Source of the DNA: Macrotis lagotis
Lineage: Eukaryota > Chordata > Mammalia > Peramelemorphia > Peramelidae
Direction: 5' to 3'
Length of the DNA: 64,000 nucleotides
Assembly: GCF_037893015.1 (NCBI RefSeq)
Contig: NC_133666.1
Coordinates: 619,671,156-619,735,155 of the forward strand
Shown here piece after piece: positions 31,445-42,040 of the stretch. The translations under genes and the position numbers were made by a program. Position 1 is the first letter of the stretch. Each line of letters starts with the position of its first letter. The notes beneath the pieces were generated by a model that was given only the letters and a program-made list of their open reading frames with translations, had not been told where the DNA came from and ran no database searches.

Positions 31445-31700
31445 AAAAGCCTACTGTGGACCAGGTGTTGTACTAAGTGCTTTACAAATTTTATCTAATT
31501 TATCTTCACAACAACCCTATTAGGTAAGTGCTATTATTATCTTCATTTTACAGATGAAGAAATTGAGGCAGACAGGTTATGTGACAGATTGTGTAGTCAC
31601 ATAGCTAGTACATGTAGGAGGTTGGTTTTGAATAGTACATGTAGGAGGTTGGTTTTAAATATCAGTTTTTCTGACTCTGGGTCCAGTGTTCTCCCTGAAT
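31445..31700 (-). mobile_element. MIR SINE, right part
   Basis: 'ggtgttgtactaagtgcttt', 'acaacaaccctattaggtaa', 'cattttacagatgaagaaat'. Contains a 27-bp tandem duplication at 31607-31660 ('gtacatgtaggaggttggtt' twice). Confidence 0.8.
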
Positions 31701-31892
31701 GTTGGGTAAGTTTCTAGAAGTGGATTTTAGGGTCATAGATAGATAATCTGGGATAAAGAAAATTTCTAATTCTGAGTCCTTTGGAACCAAAAGACCTGTA
31801 GAGATTGACATCAGAACTAAGGCAATCAAAGAAAGGGATTTAAACCTTGTCTGGGCTTTTTTATTGATTATGTAGTTGGGTGTGGTAGCTTT

Positions 31893-32195
31893 AAATTGGG
31901 TGCTGTTGGCTTAGTGGATAGAGTAGTAGCATTGGATTCAGGAGGATGGGAATTTGAATCCAACCTTAGACTTGCCACTTACTAGCTATGTGACCTTGGG
32001 CAAGTTACTAAACCCTGATTGCTCTAAATCCAGAGCTGTCTCCAGTTTTCCTGATTTATATTTGGCCACTGAAGAGAAAGTGAGGCTGATGACTTAGTAC
32101 AGCATCCCCCTCACTCAATTCCAATTCATGTACTTGTCATGGCATCACCTTCCTGATGTCATGGTCTTCTAAAATGAAGGATAAGCATTATTATT
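31893..32195 (+). mobile_element. tRNA-headed SINE, long form
   Basis: 'gcttagtggatagagtagta', 'tatgtgaccttgggcaagtt', 'gccactgaagagaaagtgag', 'tgatgtcatggtcttctaaa', ending in an A/T-rich tail. About 300 bp, the complete form of the family. Confidence 0.82.
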
Positions 32196-32449
32196 AAACT
32201 TCTTTAAGAGAAAGGTGGCAGACCTGGGATTTGAATCCCATGCCAAATCCAAAGCTTTGATTCTAAATCAAGGGCATTCTTTTGGGAAGCCACTCCAGAT
32301 TGTCTTTGAAATACTGTTAGCTTTAGATTGGTTGGATTTTTTTTTCATTTTTATTGACTATCAAGGCCAGGTATCTCACAGGTCACTGGATGAACTGATT
32401 TACTATGTTATATCTTTGAGGAATTAAATTCTGATAGTTGTCTCAAAGG

Positions 32450-32745
32450 CTGTAGCAATACTTAGCCAACTCGATGGCCTTTAGTCAAGAGGCCCTGAAG
32501 TCAAGTGAGTTCAAATTCCACTTCAGACACTTATGACCTTGGGCAAGTCATGTAACCCTGACTACCTCTCCTTCAGGGCATCTCCAGTCGTCTTGATTCA
32601 TATCTGACCACTGGACCCAGATGATTCTGGAGGAGAAAGTAGAGTTGGTGACTTAGCACAGCAGCCCCTGTGCTTGTCTTAGCATCACCTCCCTAATGTC
32701 ATGGACTTCTTTGAAAATAAAGGATAAGCAACAACAGCAATACTC
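32450..32745 (+). mobile_element. tRNA-headed SINE, long form
   Basis: Same family and orientation as the element at 31893: 'cttatgaccttgggcaagtc', 'ccactggacccagatgattc', 'taatgtcatggacttctttg', tail 'aagcaacaacagcaa'. Confidence 0.82.
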
Positions 32746-33055
32746 AAATAGTCCTTTTAAATATTGAAGCAAATGCATTTACTGAAATATTGTATGTTAA
32801 GCATATAGCAAGAGCTGAGTCTATGTGCTGAGCAGTCAATGTTACAAATCTATTTAATTTACTCAAGAGAGGTACAAAGATTTGGTGATCAAGGGTCAGC
32901 AAAATTAGGTGCTCTAGTTACTAAGATTTAGTCCCTGTCTGTCAACTGAGTTCCTTACTTCTAAATCCTATGATCACATAATCCTAAATCCCATCTTTGA
33001 ATGGTTGGGAATACTAGGCAACAAAAACTAGTGTTCTTTTCCTTACCTGCTATTT
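32746..33055. other. Unassigned
   Basis: No feature recognised. Confidence 0.5.
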
Positions 33056-33059
33056 GAAT

Positions 33060-33310
33060 GAATGAAAAAAATATATTAAGTGCTTATTTTGTGCAAACCA
33101 TTGTACAAAGTTCTGGTGATACATATAGCATGTAAGATATTCCCTGCTCTCAAGGAGCTCACATTTTAATGGGAGAGTCATCATACTGGAAAGTTTCAGC
33201 TACAAGTCAAATAGTTCTTAGGGTACAGTGGTAAAGGAGATGGCAGTGCTTCTTCTTGAATGTCATTCCCAGTGGTTAAATCCTAGCAATTTCTGATGTT
33301 GAACAATTTG
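33060..33310. repeat. Ancient repeat 'X', copy 2
   Basis: 'tccctgctctcaaggagctc', 'ggaaagtttcagctacaagt', 'cttcttgaatgtcattccca', 'atttctgatgttgaacaatt', collinear with 17830-18100. Confidence 0.6.
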
Positions 33311-33319
33311 ACATCACTA

Positions 33320-33480
33320 AGGGAAGATGGTGCTTTCATTATGATCATTTTAGAGATGAGGACACAGAGACTGAAAGAATAAGAAACTTTGAGAGAGGGT
33401 AAATGACTCACACTTAGGTCTTCCAGATTCTGGGTCCAGAACTAGCTTCTTAGCCAGTGCTGAGATCCACCTTCTCCTCT
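33320..33480 (-). mobile_element. MIR-like fragment
   Basis: 'tttagagatgaggacacaga', 'taggtcttccagattctggg'. Confidence 0.55.
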
Positions 33481-33571
33481 TCTACTGACTGCTCTGCCCC
33501 TAACTTGCTTTTTGACCTTGGTTTTCTCTTCAAAGACCTACTTTAATTCATCTTTTCAACAAATTGGACTA

Positions 33572-35121
33572 CCATATTTCCCCATGTAAAAGACACAACC
33601 TTTTTTGAAAAGTTTGGGGTCTAAACACTGGGAACATCTTATACAGTGGTTATAGATTTTTTAATTTGCATTTCCCACTTTTTTGCATTTGTTTTTGTGC
33701 TCATTGTTTTTGAATTTTTAAACTTGCATTTCCCACTTTTTTCATGCTTATTTTTTGATTTTTGTACAGTGCTGAATTCAAGGTCAATGTGATCCAATTT
33801 GCAAAAGTGAATGGAAATCATACTGCTGAACATCAGTTTGGTGCTCCAATCTAAGACTGGCTATGGGAAGAAGAAACCTTACTGAAAACATCCTGGCAGA
33901 AGGCCATGAGAGGCAAGTCAGGTAAATGGCCTGAGTTAGAGAGGGAATCAAAGAGATGGGTTAAAGAGCAAGGGGCAAGTGGAATTCCTGTGTCCATAAG
34001 GATGGTTCAGCATGAGGCCAGAAGGATTGCTGATGAAAAAGAAGTGACTGATTTTATTTTATTTTTAGAATGATTTTATTTGAGTTTTACAATATTTCTG
34101 CCATTCTTGCTTCCCTCTCCCCACCCCACCCCCCACAAGAAGGCATTCCGTTAATCTTTACATTGTTTCCATGGTATACAATGATCTCAGTTGAATGTGA
34201 TGAGAGAGAAAACATATCCTTAAGGAACATAAAAACTATAAGAGGTAGCAAAATTACATAATAAGATAACGGGTTTTTTTCCTAATTTGAAGGTCTTTGG
34301 TCTTTTGATTCTAAATTGGTCTAAATTCTTTCTCTGGATACAGATGGTATTCTCCATGACAGATAGCTCAAAATTGTCCCTGGTTGTTGCACTAATGTGC
34401 AAGTCCATTCAGTTTGATCATCACCCCTGTGGTGCTGTTAGGGTGTACAACATTTTTCTGGTTCTGCCCATCTCACTCAGCATCAATTCACACAAATCCC
34501 TCCAGGCTTCCCTGAATTCCTGTCCCTCCTGGTTTCTAATAGAACAACAGTGTTCCATGACATACATGTACCACAGTTTGCTAAGCCATTCTGCCACTGA
34601 AGGACATTCACTTAATTGCTAATTCTTTGCCACCACAAACAGGGCTGCTGTGAATATTTTTGTACAGGTGATGCTGTTACCCTTTTTCATGATCTCTTCA
34701 GGGTATAGACCCATTAGTGGTGTTGCTGGATCCAAGGGGATGCACGTTTTTATTGCCCTTTGGACGTAGTTCCAAATTGCTCTCCAGAAAGGTTGGATGA
34801 GTTCACAGCTCCACCAACCATGTATTAGTGTGAAGTGATTGATTTTAAAGGAGGACACAATGGGTGCTTCAGGCTGATGAAAAGGAATGGCACGCACCAG
34901 GGAGCTTGTGGTCCCCCACAGACCAGAGCACAGGCAGGAGAGCAGGCAGGGCCTCTCCCCAGACGGAGATGAGGACGAGCCAATGGATGGCAGTTTTGAC
35001 AGTGGTGAGGGGTATGAATTTTATGATGACTAAAACTTGAGTTCAATAACTTTAGGGAATACATTTTTTTCAAAGTTCGGGCCCCCAAATGAAGGGGCAT
35101 CTTATACATGGGGAAATACGG
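33572..35121 (+). mobile_element. pogo/POGK-like DNA transposon, internally deleted, with TIRs
   Basis: Ends are inverted repeats: 'CCATATTTCCCCATGTAAAA' on the left and the complement of 'CATGGGGAAATACGG' on the right, bounded by TA on both sides (33570-33571 and 35122-35123), as in the Tc1/mariner-pogo superfamily. Inside, from about 33769, one frame reads 'SAEFKVNVIQFAKVNGNHTA', then 'KSGKWPELERESKRWVKEQG' and, after the nested L1, 'CFRLMKRNG'. This is a Brinker/CENP-B-type DNA-binding region as in pogo transposases and the domesticated POGK. It ends with an acidic tail 'DGDEDEPMDGSFDSGEGYEF'. The catalytic DDE core is absent and one stop interrupts the HTH, so it is a non-autonomous remnant. 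A tandem doubling of about 57 bp lies in the leader (33657-33770). Confidence 0.85.
34057..34831 (-). mobile_element. L1 3' end nested in the pogo-like element
   Basis: Reverse 5'-truncated L1: poly-T/A-rich start, 'tgattttatttgagttttac', 'ccatctcactcagcatcaat', 'agaaaggttggatgagttca'. Flanked by 'gaagtgactgatttta' (34041-34056) and 'gaagtgattgatttta' (34832-34847), one mismatch. It splits the transposase reading frame. Confidence 0.93.
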
Positions 35122-35123
35122 TA

Positions 35124-36130
35124 GGCCGCAGGCCCGTAACCATTTTGGCGGTGGGAAGGTCCCGGGAAGCCTAGCGATCCCCCGCCGGGAGGGTTATCCG
35201 TGCCAACCATGTAGAGATTGTCGCGGAAACGAGGCTGGCGTAAGTAATGACGTGCTTGCTGCTCAAGGTCACGGGCCCGTGGGCCCCGGTTAGCAAGCCT
35301 CCGTGGGCAGCCCGCGGCCCCGCGGCGCCCGCGGCCCCGTCGCCTCCGCGAAGGCCGGGACTCCAAGTCCCGTCGTCCCCCGCGGCAGCCGCCGCCGCCG
35401 CCGCTCTGCGCCGCTTCCCGCGGGCGCCCCCCGGCGGCCGGCGGTGCGGACAATGGGCCGCGGGGAGGCGGCGCGGGGCGTGAGCCGGCGCGGGGCGTGA
35501 GCCGGAGGCGGAGAAGGAGGGCGGGGGGTTGCGCTTGGTGACGGGAGGACGCGCGCGGGCTGCCTGCTCGGCGCGGGGTCCGGAGGCGGCGGCGGCGGGC
35601 ATCGAGGTGCGGGGCCGGGGGCCGCAGGGGCCGCCCTCGCTGGGCCGAGCCGGGCCGGGCCGGCCGGGATGCGGCGCTCCGTCCGCGCCGCCGCCGCCGC
35701 CCCCGCGGCTCGCGCCCCGCCGGCCCTCTGAGAGCGAGCGCCCGGGGAGGAAGATGGCGGAGAGGTAGGAGCCGGCTCGGGGCCGCGGCGCCGCGCTGCG
35801 GCGGAGGCGCCCCCGGCCCGGGCGGCCCCGCGGGGCGGGCCCTGCCCGGAGGTCGCCGCCGGGCCCGGGCCCTCCGGATTGCGGCATCCGCGGGGAGGAG
35901 GCCGGGCCCGCCGGGGCCCCGGGACCCCCGGGCTGCCCACGCATGGGGGTGCCCGCGCGCCGGCGGCTCGGCCGACGAGGCCTCCCCGGCTGAGCCTGTG
36001 TTAGTGGGGGGTGGGCGCCTCTCCTGGGGAGGAAGAGGAAGGCCTCGAGACCCCCGAGAGCCGACTTTCCCGAGGAAGGGGAGCTGCGGGGACACGCCGG
36101 GGTGGGGGCGCAGTGAGGCTGGGGGCGAAG
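35124..36130 (+). promoter_or_regulatory. CpG island 2, probable promoter of a plus-strand gene
   Basis: About 1 kb of very GC-rich, CpG-dense DNA starting directly after the transposon's TIR. Contains 'ccattttggcgg' (about 35139), a YY1-type motif in reverse, a CRE-like 'tgacgtg' (about 35248) and GCC-repeat runs near 35385-35405 and 35685-35700. The densest GC surrounds the ATG at 35754. The plus direction is inferred from the start codon plus donor. Long open frames on the minus strand (up to 393 codons) are what stop-poor GC-rich DNA gives by chance. Confidence 0.8.
35754..35764 (+). CDS. Probable first coding exon (start codon to splice donor)
   Basis: 'gaggaagATGGCGGAGAG/gtaggagcc': an ATG in a good context (purine at -3, G at +4) inside the CpG island, followed after 11 coding bases by a GT donor of the AG/GTAGGA type. 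The encoded start is M-A-E-(R or S), phase 2. 'AAGATGGCGG' is also the YY1 motif that often overlaps the start codon of housekeeping genes. Many unrelated proteins begin MAE, so the gene cannot be named. The rest would lie downstream across a large intron. One phase-compatible exon candidate is at 49297. Confidence 0.5.
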
Positions 36131-37500
36131 ACCAGCACGGTTAGGAATGTTCCTTCTGAGGGGCCTTAGGAAGTGGGGTGTGTGTGGGGGGGGCCCGGGT
36201 CCTGGGGGTTGAGTGGGAATGCCAGCCATGCCCGTCTCTGCCCGTGACCCGAACGGCATCCCCCGAGGAGTGTGGGGTGAGCAGGTAGTGCCACCCAGTT
36301 CCGGAGCACACTGGGGGAGACTGGCTTCTAAAGGAGGGGGGATTTTTACCACCTCCTCAGAACTTGGCAGATGGGGGATTTGAACATTTCTGCTGGCTGG
36401 TGAGGTGACTCTCCTGTTTCTGGTTTGGGCTTTGTGATCTCTTATTTGTTAATCCAGGGAGGGAATTAGAAGGAAAGGAGTTAAAAATATTCACCATGGG
36501 TTTCGTTTAGGGCTTAGATTATATTTGGGGAAGTGAAGGAGAGAAGACATCTGTGATTACTGCTGCCAGTTCATCTCCAGGAAGCTTGGGCGATTGAGCA
36601 TTCCCCCCTTCCCCATTTTGTCTGGCATGTCAGAGCAGCTCCCTCCCAGTTCTGGTCTGGGGGGTCGGGAGGACGGGGAGGAATCCATGTGATTTGAGCC
36701 CCATGTGTTGGTTGTGAGGGAGGCTTCACTGGCCTTTAGAATGCCTTGCATTTAACACTGCGAGGCAGATTCTTGTGTCCTTTGGTAGCTGTGGGTGTGT
36801 TAGCTCCTGTTTCTCACCATGCAGCTGCTTTGGGAGCTCTGCAGCCTTGAGCTGCAGAAACTGCAGAATAGATTTTTTTTTCCCCCTCTCTGATACTAGT
36901 TTAATCAACCCTCTGGTGACCTCTGCAGAAAAATCTACAGTTGCAAAGCTTTTGTATCTTACCTGGCACACGCAATATGGTGATCTGGCTTTTCAAGCCA
37001 TTGAGGGAAATAAAACACTGTATGTCCAGGGTAACTTTGGTAAACAGCAGATGGCTTGCTGGTAAGCCATGCCTACCTTTTCTTCTTTCAAAAAGGATAG
37101 AGGAATGGGAAGATAGGAGTTATACTGAGAGGTTAGACTATAAAGTAAGGTATTTTCCCGTGTGGTTTTTAGGCTTAGATGCATTGCTTTATAGTTACTC
37201 CTTGTTCTCAGCTCTGCTTGCTAATGGAGTATTTTTGTTTGGTTTGTGGTACAAATCTGTGAAATGGCATACTAGTCTTGGGTGTACTGGTCCTTCAAGA
37301 GTCCAGTAACACTGATTAGCATGACAGTATTGTTGAATTCATTTCCTGCTCCAATTCATTGTGTTCTTGGTGCTTTTTCATTGCTTCCTATGCCTTCACA
37401 AAGTACAATACATTGACTTCTAATCAGTCTGTGGATGAATCATCTCTTTTAGAAATTCTTTTTCTTAGTTCATTTATAAGACTCTTTATTCAGCATTGAC
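36131..37500. other. Putative first intron, unassigned
   Basis: G-rich near the island, then AT-rich. Open stretches at 36775-37309 show no domain or coding-like signature. Confidence 0.5.
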
Positions 37501-37517
37501 ATGAACCTCAAATTCTT

Positions 37518-37671
37518 TTTTTAAAAAATTTTTTTATTTAAGGCAATGGGGTTAAGTGACTTGCCCAAGGTCACACAAGCTAGACAACTAAGTGTCTGAG
37601 ATTGGATTTGAACTCAGGTCCTCCTGACTCCAGGGCCAATGTTCTATCCACTGCACCACCTAGCTGCTCTC
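37518..37671 (-). mobile_element. WSINE-type SINE
   Basis: Reverse copy flanked by 'atgaacctcaaattctt' (37501-37517) and 'atgagcttcaaattctt' (37672-37688), a 17-bp duplication with two differences. Confidence 0.92.
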
Positions 37672-37688
37672 ATGAGCTTCAAATTCTT

Positions 37689-39085
37689 ACTTGGTTTAAT
37701 TTAAGTTAATATGTACATAATTAGTCTAAGTTTATAGTTAGAAATAAGATCAATTCACAGTATCTCCGAATGGTATTTTCTACAATTCCCCATCAGAAAG
37801 CTTGAGTATGTTTTAGAAGGAAGTTTGTTGAGGGTTGACTTGCCTTAGATGTCATTTGTAGTTTCTGTTACGTGATTAGTATGGTACTCTGCATACTGTA
37901 GATTTGTTGAATGAATGGATGAATTAAACTAGTTTTGGGGTTTTTTCTGTTAAATGTAACTAAACCTGAATATCTATCAAAAAGTGCAACATAGATTGTA
38001 ATACTCCTGCACAGAATTTTGTTCATAATATTTTTAAAAAGACTTTCATGTGGTCAATTTTAAATGGCAATGAGGAAATAAGTAAGAGAAAGTAGACATT
38101 TTGGTCCCATCAATAGTACCCTTCTCTCTGTTCTACTCTGCTGTCACAGGAAATTAGATTGTTAAAGCTTGTACTTCTGAGAAGAGTGAAAAATAATCCT
38201 CCTCAATTGATGGAAATGATTCTTTTTCAGGTTGGGTTATCTGTTTCTTCATGTCTCAGAATCATCATAGAAAAATCACATCTTAATATTATTTGTGCTT
38301 TTATGACATTGATGAGTTTCAGCCTGGAATTGTTAGCATTTTAGGGGTTGAAATTGGGAATTTTCACTATTTCAAAAAAAAGGAGAAAAAAACCTTTGGT
38401 CTATTTTAAAATAACATTTTAAGTTATTTTAAAAACGACTGTTAATTAACCTTTTCTCCTAACTATGGAGGAAGTCTTGACTTGGAAGCAATATTCCACA
38501 TGGTGCCTCTGCATGCCCTTGGACAATTTAATAACTACTTTCACATTAAACCCCTTGATATAAACCAGGATTCCAGTTGGTTCTTTGGTGCTAGAAGGAA
38601 AAAAAAAGTTTTTTGCTAATTACTTCCTTTTTTTGTGAACTTACCTCTTTATTGTACTTTAGCATTGCTTAATTGTAGGTTGATAATTTTATTATTCCTT
38701 CTTTGAAGCCAAAGGTCTTCTGCCCAGTTTGCATGTATGCCCTTTGTAAATTATAATATGGATTTCTTTTCCTTATCAGTTATCTTGGTACACACCTTGT
38801 AAAAGCAAATAAGGTGCTTTAGAATGATTTATGGTTTTATGAAAACAGCATTGGTTACTGTTTTTTTTCTTCTTTATTATCCCCATTCCATGTTTAATTG
38901 TGTAGTATTGTTCTTGATGTCATCATGTTTGTTATTGCTTTATCCCACCTTTCTTTTAGAAATTTAAAAATGAGGTGCCATTGGTATCTTTGGAAGATTT
39001 TTCCATTGGCATATTGATAGATTTTAAGTATTAGACTTCTGTCTCTGGTGCTTTGCTTTGTTTCTATTTTCCAAATTTTCCTTCA
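37689..39085. other. Unassigned intronic-type sequence
   Basis: About 1.4 kb, AT-rich, no repeat or exon recognised. Confidence 0.5.
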
Positions 39086-39089
39086 ACAG

Positions 39090-39420
39090 TCTTTTATTGA
39101 GTTCATGGAAATAAAGACTTCTGCGCTCCAATATCTTTTAATATTGAAATTGGGGGAGACAAGAGTACATAAATGTTCAAAGATAATAATAGCTCAGATA
39201 GTGAGATGGATTGTGGGAATTCAGAGGAAAGAAAAATGTCCTTGTGGGTTAGATTGTTTAGGAAAGACTTCATGGAGGAAGTGGAACTTAATTTGGAATG
39301 GAGGTAGGATTCAGAGGATGAGGTCAGTTCAAATTATGGCATTATCACAAACCAAAGGGAGAAAGTACATTGGGCTAGAGTTAGTTGAATTGAACTGGAA
39401 GATTCATGGAAGGGTATAGT
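39090..39420 (+). repeat. Ancient repeat (family not named)
   Basis: 'gacttcatggaggaagtgga' and 'aatggaggtaggattcagag' recall an old mammal-wide repeat. A 123-codon open frame at 39048-39419 covers it but shows no protein signature. Confidence 0.45.
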
Positions 39421-39424
39421 ACAG

Positions 39425-39645
39425 AATTATGATTCATAAAGTTTATATAGCGCTTAAAGGTTTGCCAAGTGCTTTCGTGTATTATCTTACTTGTTAGGTG
39501 GGCTCTGTTAATTATCCAAGTTTTATAGATGAGGTAAGTAAGACTCAGAAAGATTGTGACTTGTCTATTTGAAGCAGCATTTAAACTCAGATCTTTCTGC
39601 TCCTCAAATTTAGCACTAATAGCTGGTATTATCCTTTAACCAGAT
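39425..39645 (-). mobile_element. MIR SINE
   Basis: 'tatagcgcttaaaggtttgc', 'caagttttatagatgaggta', 'ttaaactcagatctttctgc'. Confidence 0.78.
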
Positions 39646-39699
39646 TGTAAGTCCCCTGAGGAACTTTGTGTCCCACTGAAGCACTCAGTTGGAGTATAA

Positions 39700-39824
39700 T
39701 CTTGTTCTATCATTTTGCCATTGAGAAAACTGAATCCTAGAAAAGTTAAGTGACTTGTCCAATAATAATATTCACTCACATTTGTGAGGTACTTCAGAGT
39801 TTGCAAAATAATGAATATTGTTTT
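39700..39824 (-). mobile_element. MIR-like element hosting the OSTC retrocopy
   Basis: 'cattgagaaaactgaatcct' and 'ggtacttcagagtttgcaaa'. Interrupted at 39825 by the retrocopy. The flank resumes at 40981 with 'atgtaatccctacatgtgcc'. Confidence 0.6.
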
Positions 39825-40970
39825 TTTGTTTTTTGTTTTTTTTCAATAGAAAAATGATTTATTTTGGCTCTTTTCACACATCTTATTGTTTGTTTAGGGA
39901 ACACAGTCTCACATAAAAATCACGGAAAGTCACTCATTTAAAAAGCTACACTTAAAATAATAAAGGGTCAAGGCAAAGCTGATCCCCTGGATAAAGTTAT
40001 CAGCCTGGAGGCTCCAGATCCCTGAAGTGACTTGTGCACATCTTCATCAGAGGTGCCCTTTCCTGAAAAGGTGAAATTTACAAGTGAGCTTGTAGGACAT
40101 AATGAAAAATTTTATTTGGTACTTTCATTATACAAAAAAAAAGTTTCTCTCAAAAATAGGGAGAAGAAAACAGAGGGAAGATAGGATTACTCGACATAAG
40201 TCAATATAGAAAAACAATGGTGTCAATTACTCTAATTATTATAATTATTTCAACAATGGGAACCAAGAGTTTTTTTTTTTTTCAAAAAAAAAGGGGGGGG
40301 GGGACTAAACCTTTTGCATTTTTACACCAGACCTTCCCTTTTTGTCATTCTGAGTCACAGATAATCCACAGTTCCAAGTCTTGTCCTGGAGGGCAGATTG
40401 GCCTTTGAAAAGTCATTAAAAGGAACAAATCCAGTTATTGTTATGTCTTCACAAAAAGGAACTCTAACCCAAGAGATAGCCCAGCAGTTTCATTCTCATG
40501 AACACTGGTGCCATGAAGAAACTCAGGAGGACACTGACAAAACCAATGAATAGAAGAAGAAATCTATTGAGCTTGGGAATATTTGGTGTATTGGATCGGT
40601 GTAGGATTATGAAACCTAAACCTCCCATTGTAAACAGGAAACTGGATGCAAGTCCTTCCATAATATATTGTCCATTCACTCTATATGTCAGAAAAGTGAC
40701 TGGTCTCTGATGTCCATGTTCATCTGTCATAGATCCAACACTAGGAGGTTCCACAATGACATCATAAATTATTCCTCTGGTGATGAGGAAATAAGACACT
40801 ACCACCAGGGTGTACACCATCATGGCAGGTGGCATGTGGGCCCAGGGCAGCTTCTTCAGCTTCAGGTTGGGGCACTCGAGGACCATGAAGGGCACCCAGT
40901 AGAGCGTCTTCATGTCGGCAGCCACTGGCAACTGCCCCAGTCCCTCCGCACCACGCTGCAGGCACCATGG
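39825..40970 (-). pseudogene. OSTC: OSTC processed retrocopy, open reading frame intact
   Basis: Intronless copy of the mRNA for OSTC (DC2), a small three-pass ER membrane subunit of the STT3A-type oligosaccharyltransferase, which N-glycosylates nascent proteins at the translocon. The coding part, 40464-40913, gives 149 residues and a stop, the length I recall for human OSTC. It is near-identical in '[11 protein letters not shown]', '[20 protein letters not shown]', '[20 protein letters not shown]' and '[17 protein letters not shown]'. From memory of the human protein there are about 17 substitutions, including Gly to Arg in the first membrane segment ('[10 protein letters not shown]') and Arg to Pro in '[11 protein letters not shown]'. 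An upstream in-frame ATG at 40931 would add six residues. Retroposition marks: no introns, a roughly 640-nt 3' UTR, AATAAA at 39858-39863, poly-A (poly-T here) at 39825-39843, and target duplication 'atattgtttt' at 39815-39824 and 40971-40980. Probably a fairly young pseudogene. Expression as a retrogene is not excluded. Confidence 0.95.
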
Positions 40971-40999
40971 ATATTGTTTTATGTAATCCCTACATGTGC

Positions 41000-41115
41000 C
41001 TTAGCAGTGTATCCTAGTGGATTGAGAGCTGGCCTTGAAATCTTGAGGGTGTGGGCTCAGTTCCCACTTCTGATACATACTGGCAAGTCAATTTAACCTC
41101 TCGGTACCCCAGGTA
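41000..41115 (+). mobile_element. MIR fragment
   Basis: 'gggctcagttcccacttctg', 'catactggcaagtcaattta', 'cctctcggtaccccag'. Confidence 0.65.
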
Positions 41116-41900
41116 ACTCTAAAACTAGAAATTAGTGATTGAAATTCCTGGAAATTCCTTTTCCTAATTAAACCAGAGCTGTGGTTCAAAGAAAACTACC
41201 TGATGAGATCTTCATTTTTTACAGATATGGAACCATAACCTCGGATTAAGGGACTTGACCAGGATCACCCAATTCTCTTTCCACTACACCAGACTCACTT
41301 TCAAGGTCACACACAGTTTAGTAAGAGTGACCTTAAGTTCTAAAACTGGGACTTTACAGTTATTCCTTTCCTATTTCAACTCTCTGAGTTGTATTTTCAG
41401 TATATTGAGGGTCAGCATAAGAAATTAAATGGGAACTTTGTGGAAGCTGTAGATATCATAGAATAAGCAGAAATCAGCAGATGACACAGAACCTATGATC
41501 ATACTTAACCCCAAATTTACAGTAAACAGCCAATAAAAGAAAAAATTTACAATAAGCACCCTTAAAAGAAAAAACGAAAATTCTGCCTTCTCTGGTAACG
41601 CAGGGAGGGCCTAAAAATTTTACATGAATTTTCCAGATCTTAGGAGTGCCTTCCCCAACCCTGGTGATGTGAAAGTGGAAATTCTTGGAGTCTCCTGAAT
41701 CCACATCGAGTGTTCTTTTGACCCCTTGACACTGTTCATTTAAAATACCTTGAGCTTGCTAGAGACTTGGATGGATGAATGAAAGAAAAAAAAAAGTGGA
41801 AAAGTTCTGTTGGATCCCCAAAGTGAAACCTCTTCAGTGTTAGCTTAAGGAATACAGATTTTTTTGGTTCTGACAACTAGTGCAAATTTTTGAGCAGAAG
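41116..41900. other. Unassigned
   Basis: Possible MIR trace at 41220-41300. Otherwise nothing recognised. Confidence 0.45.
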
Positions 41901-41904
41901 TGGA

Positions 41905-42040
41905 TGAGAGGCAATCGGGGTTAAGTGACTTGCCCAAAGTCACACAATAAGTAAATGTCAAGTGTGTGAGGCTAGATTTGAACTCCCATCCTCCTGATTC
42001 CAGGGTCAGTGCTGTATCTATTATTGCATCTAACAATGTG
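41905..42040 (-). mobile_element. Old WSINE/MIR-type SINE
   Basis: 'ggcaatcggggttaagtgac', 'ggctagatttgaactcccat', 'gctgtatctattattgcatc'. More diverged than the other WSINE-type copies and without poly-T. Confidence 0.75.

Noticed and set aside
35220-35250. 'gtaagtaatg' donor near 35239 as the end of an alternative non-coding first exon
   Set aside because: Only a single splice signal without support. The donor at 35765 fits a start codon better, so this was left out of the features.
35070-36352. Long open reading frames (up to 393 codons) across CpG island 2, mostly minus strand
   Set aside because: GC-rich DNA has few stop codons. The peptides are Ala/Pro/Gly/Arg-rich with no domain, several frames are open at once, and none has conserved motifs.
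39048-39419. 123-codon open frame
   Set aside because: Overlaps old-repeat text and has no domain. A length expected by chance in this window.
40498-41096. Plus-strand frames of 70 and 142 codons
   Set aside because: Shadows of the antisense OSTC reading frame.
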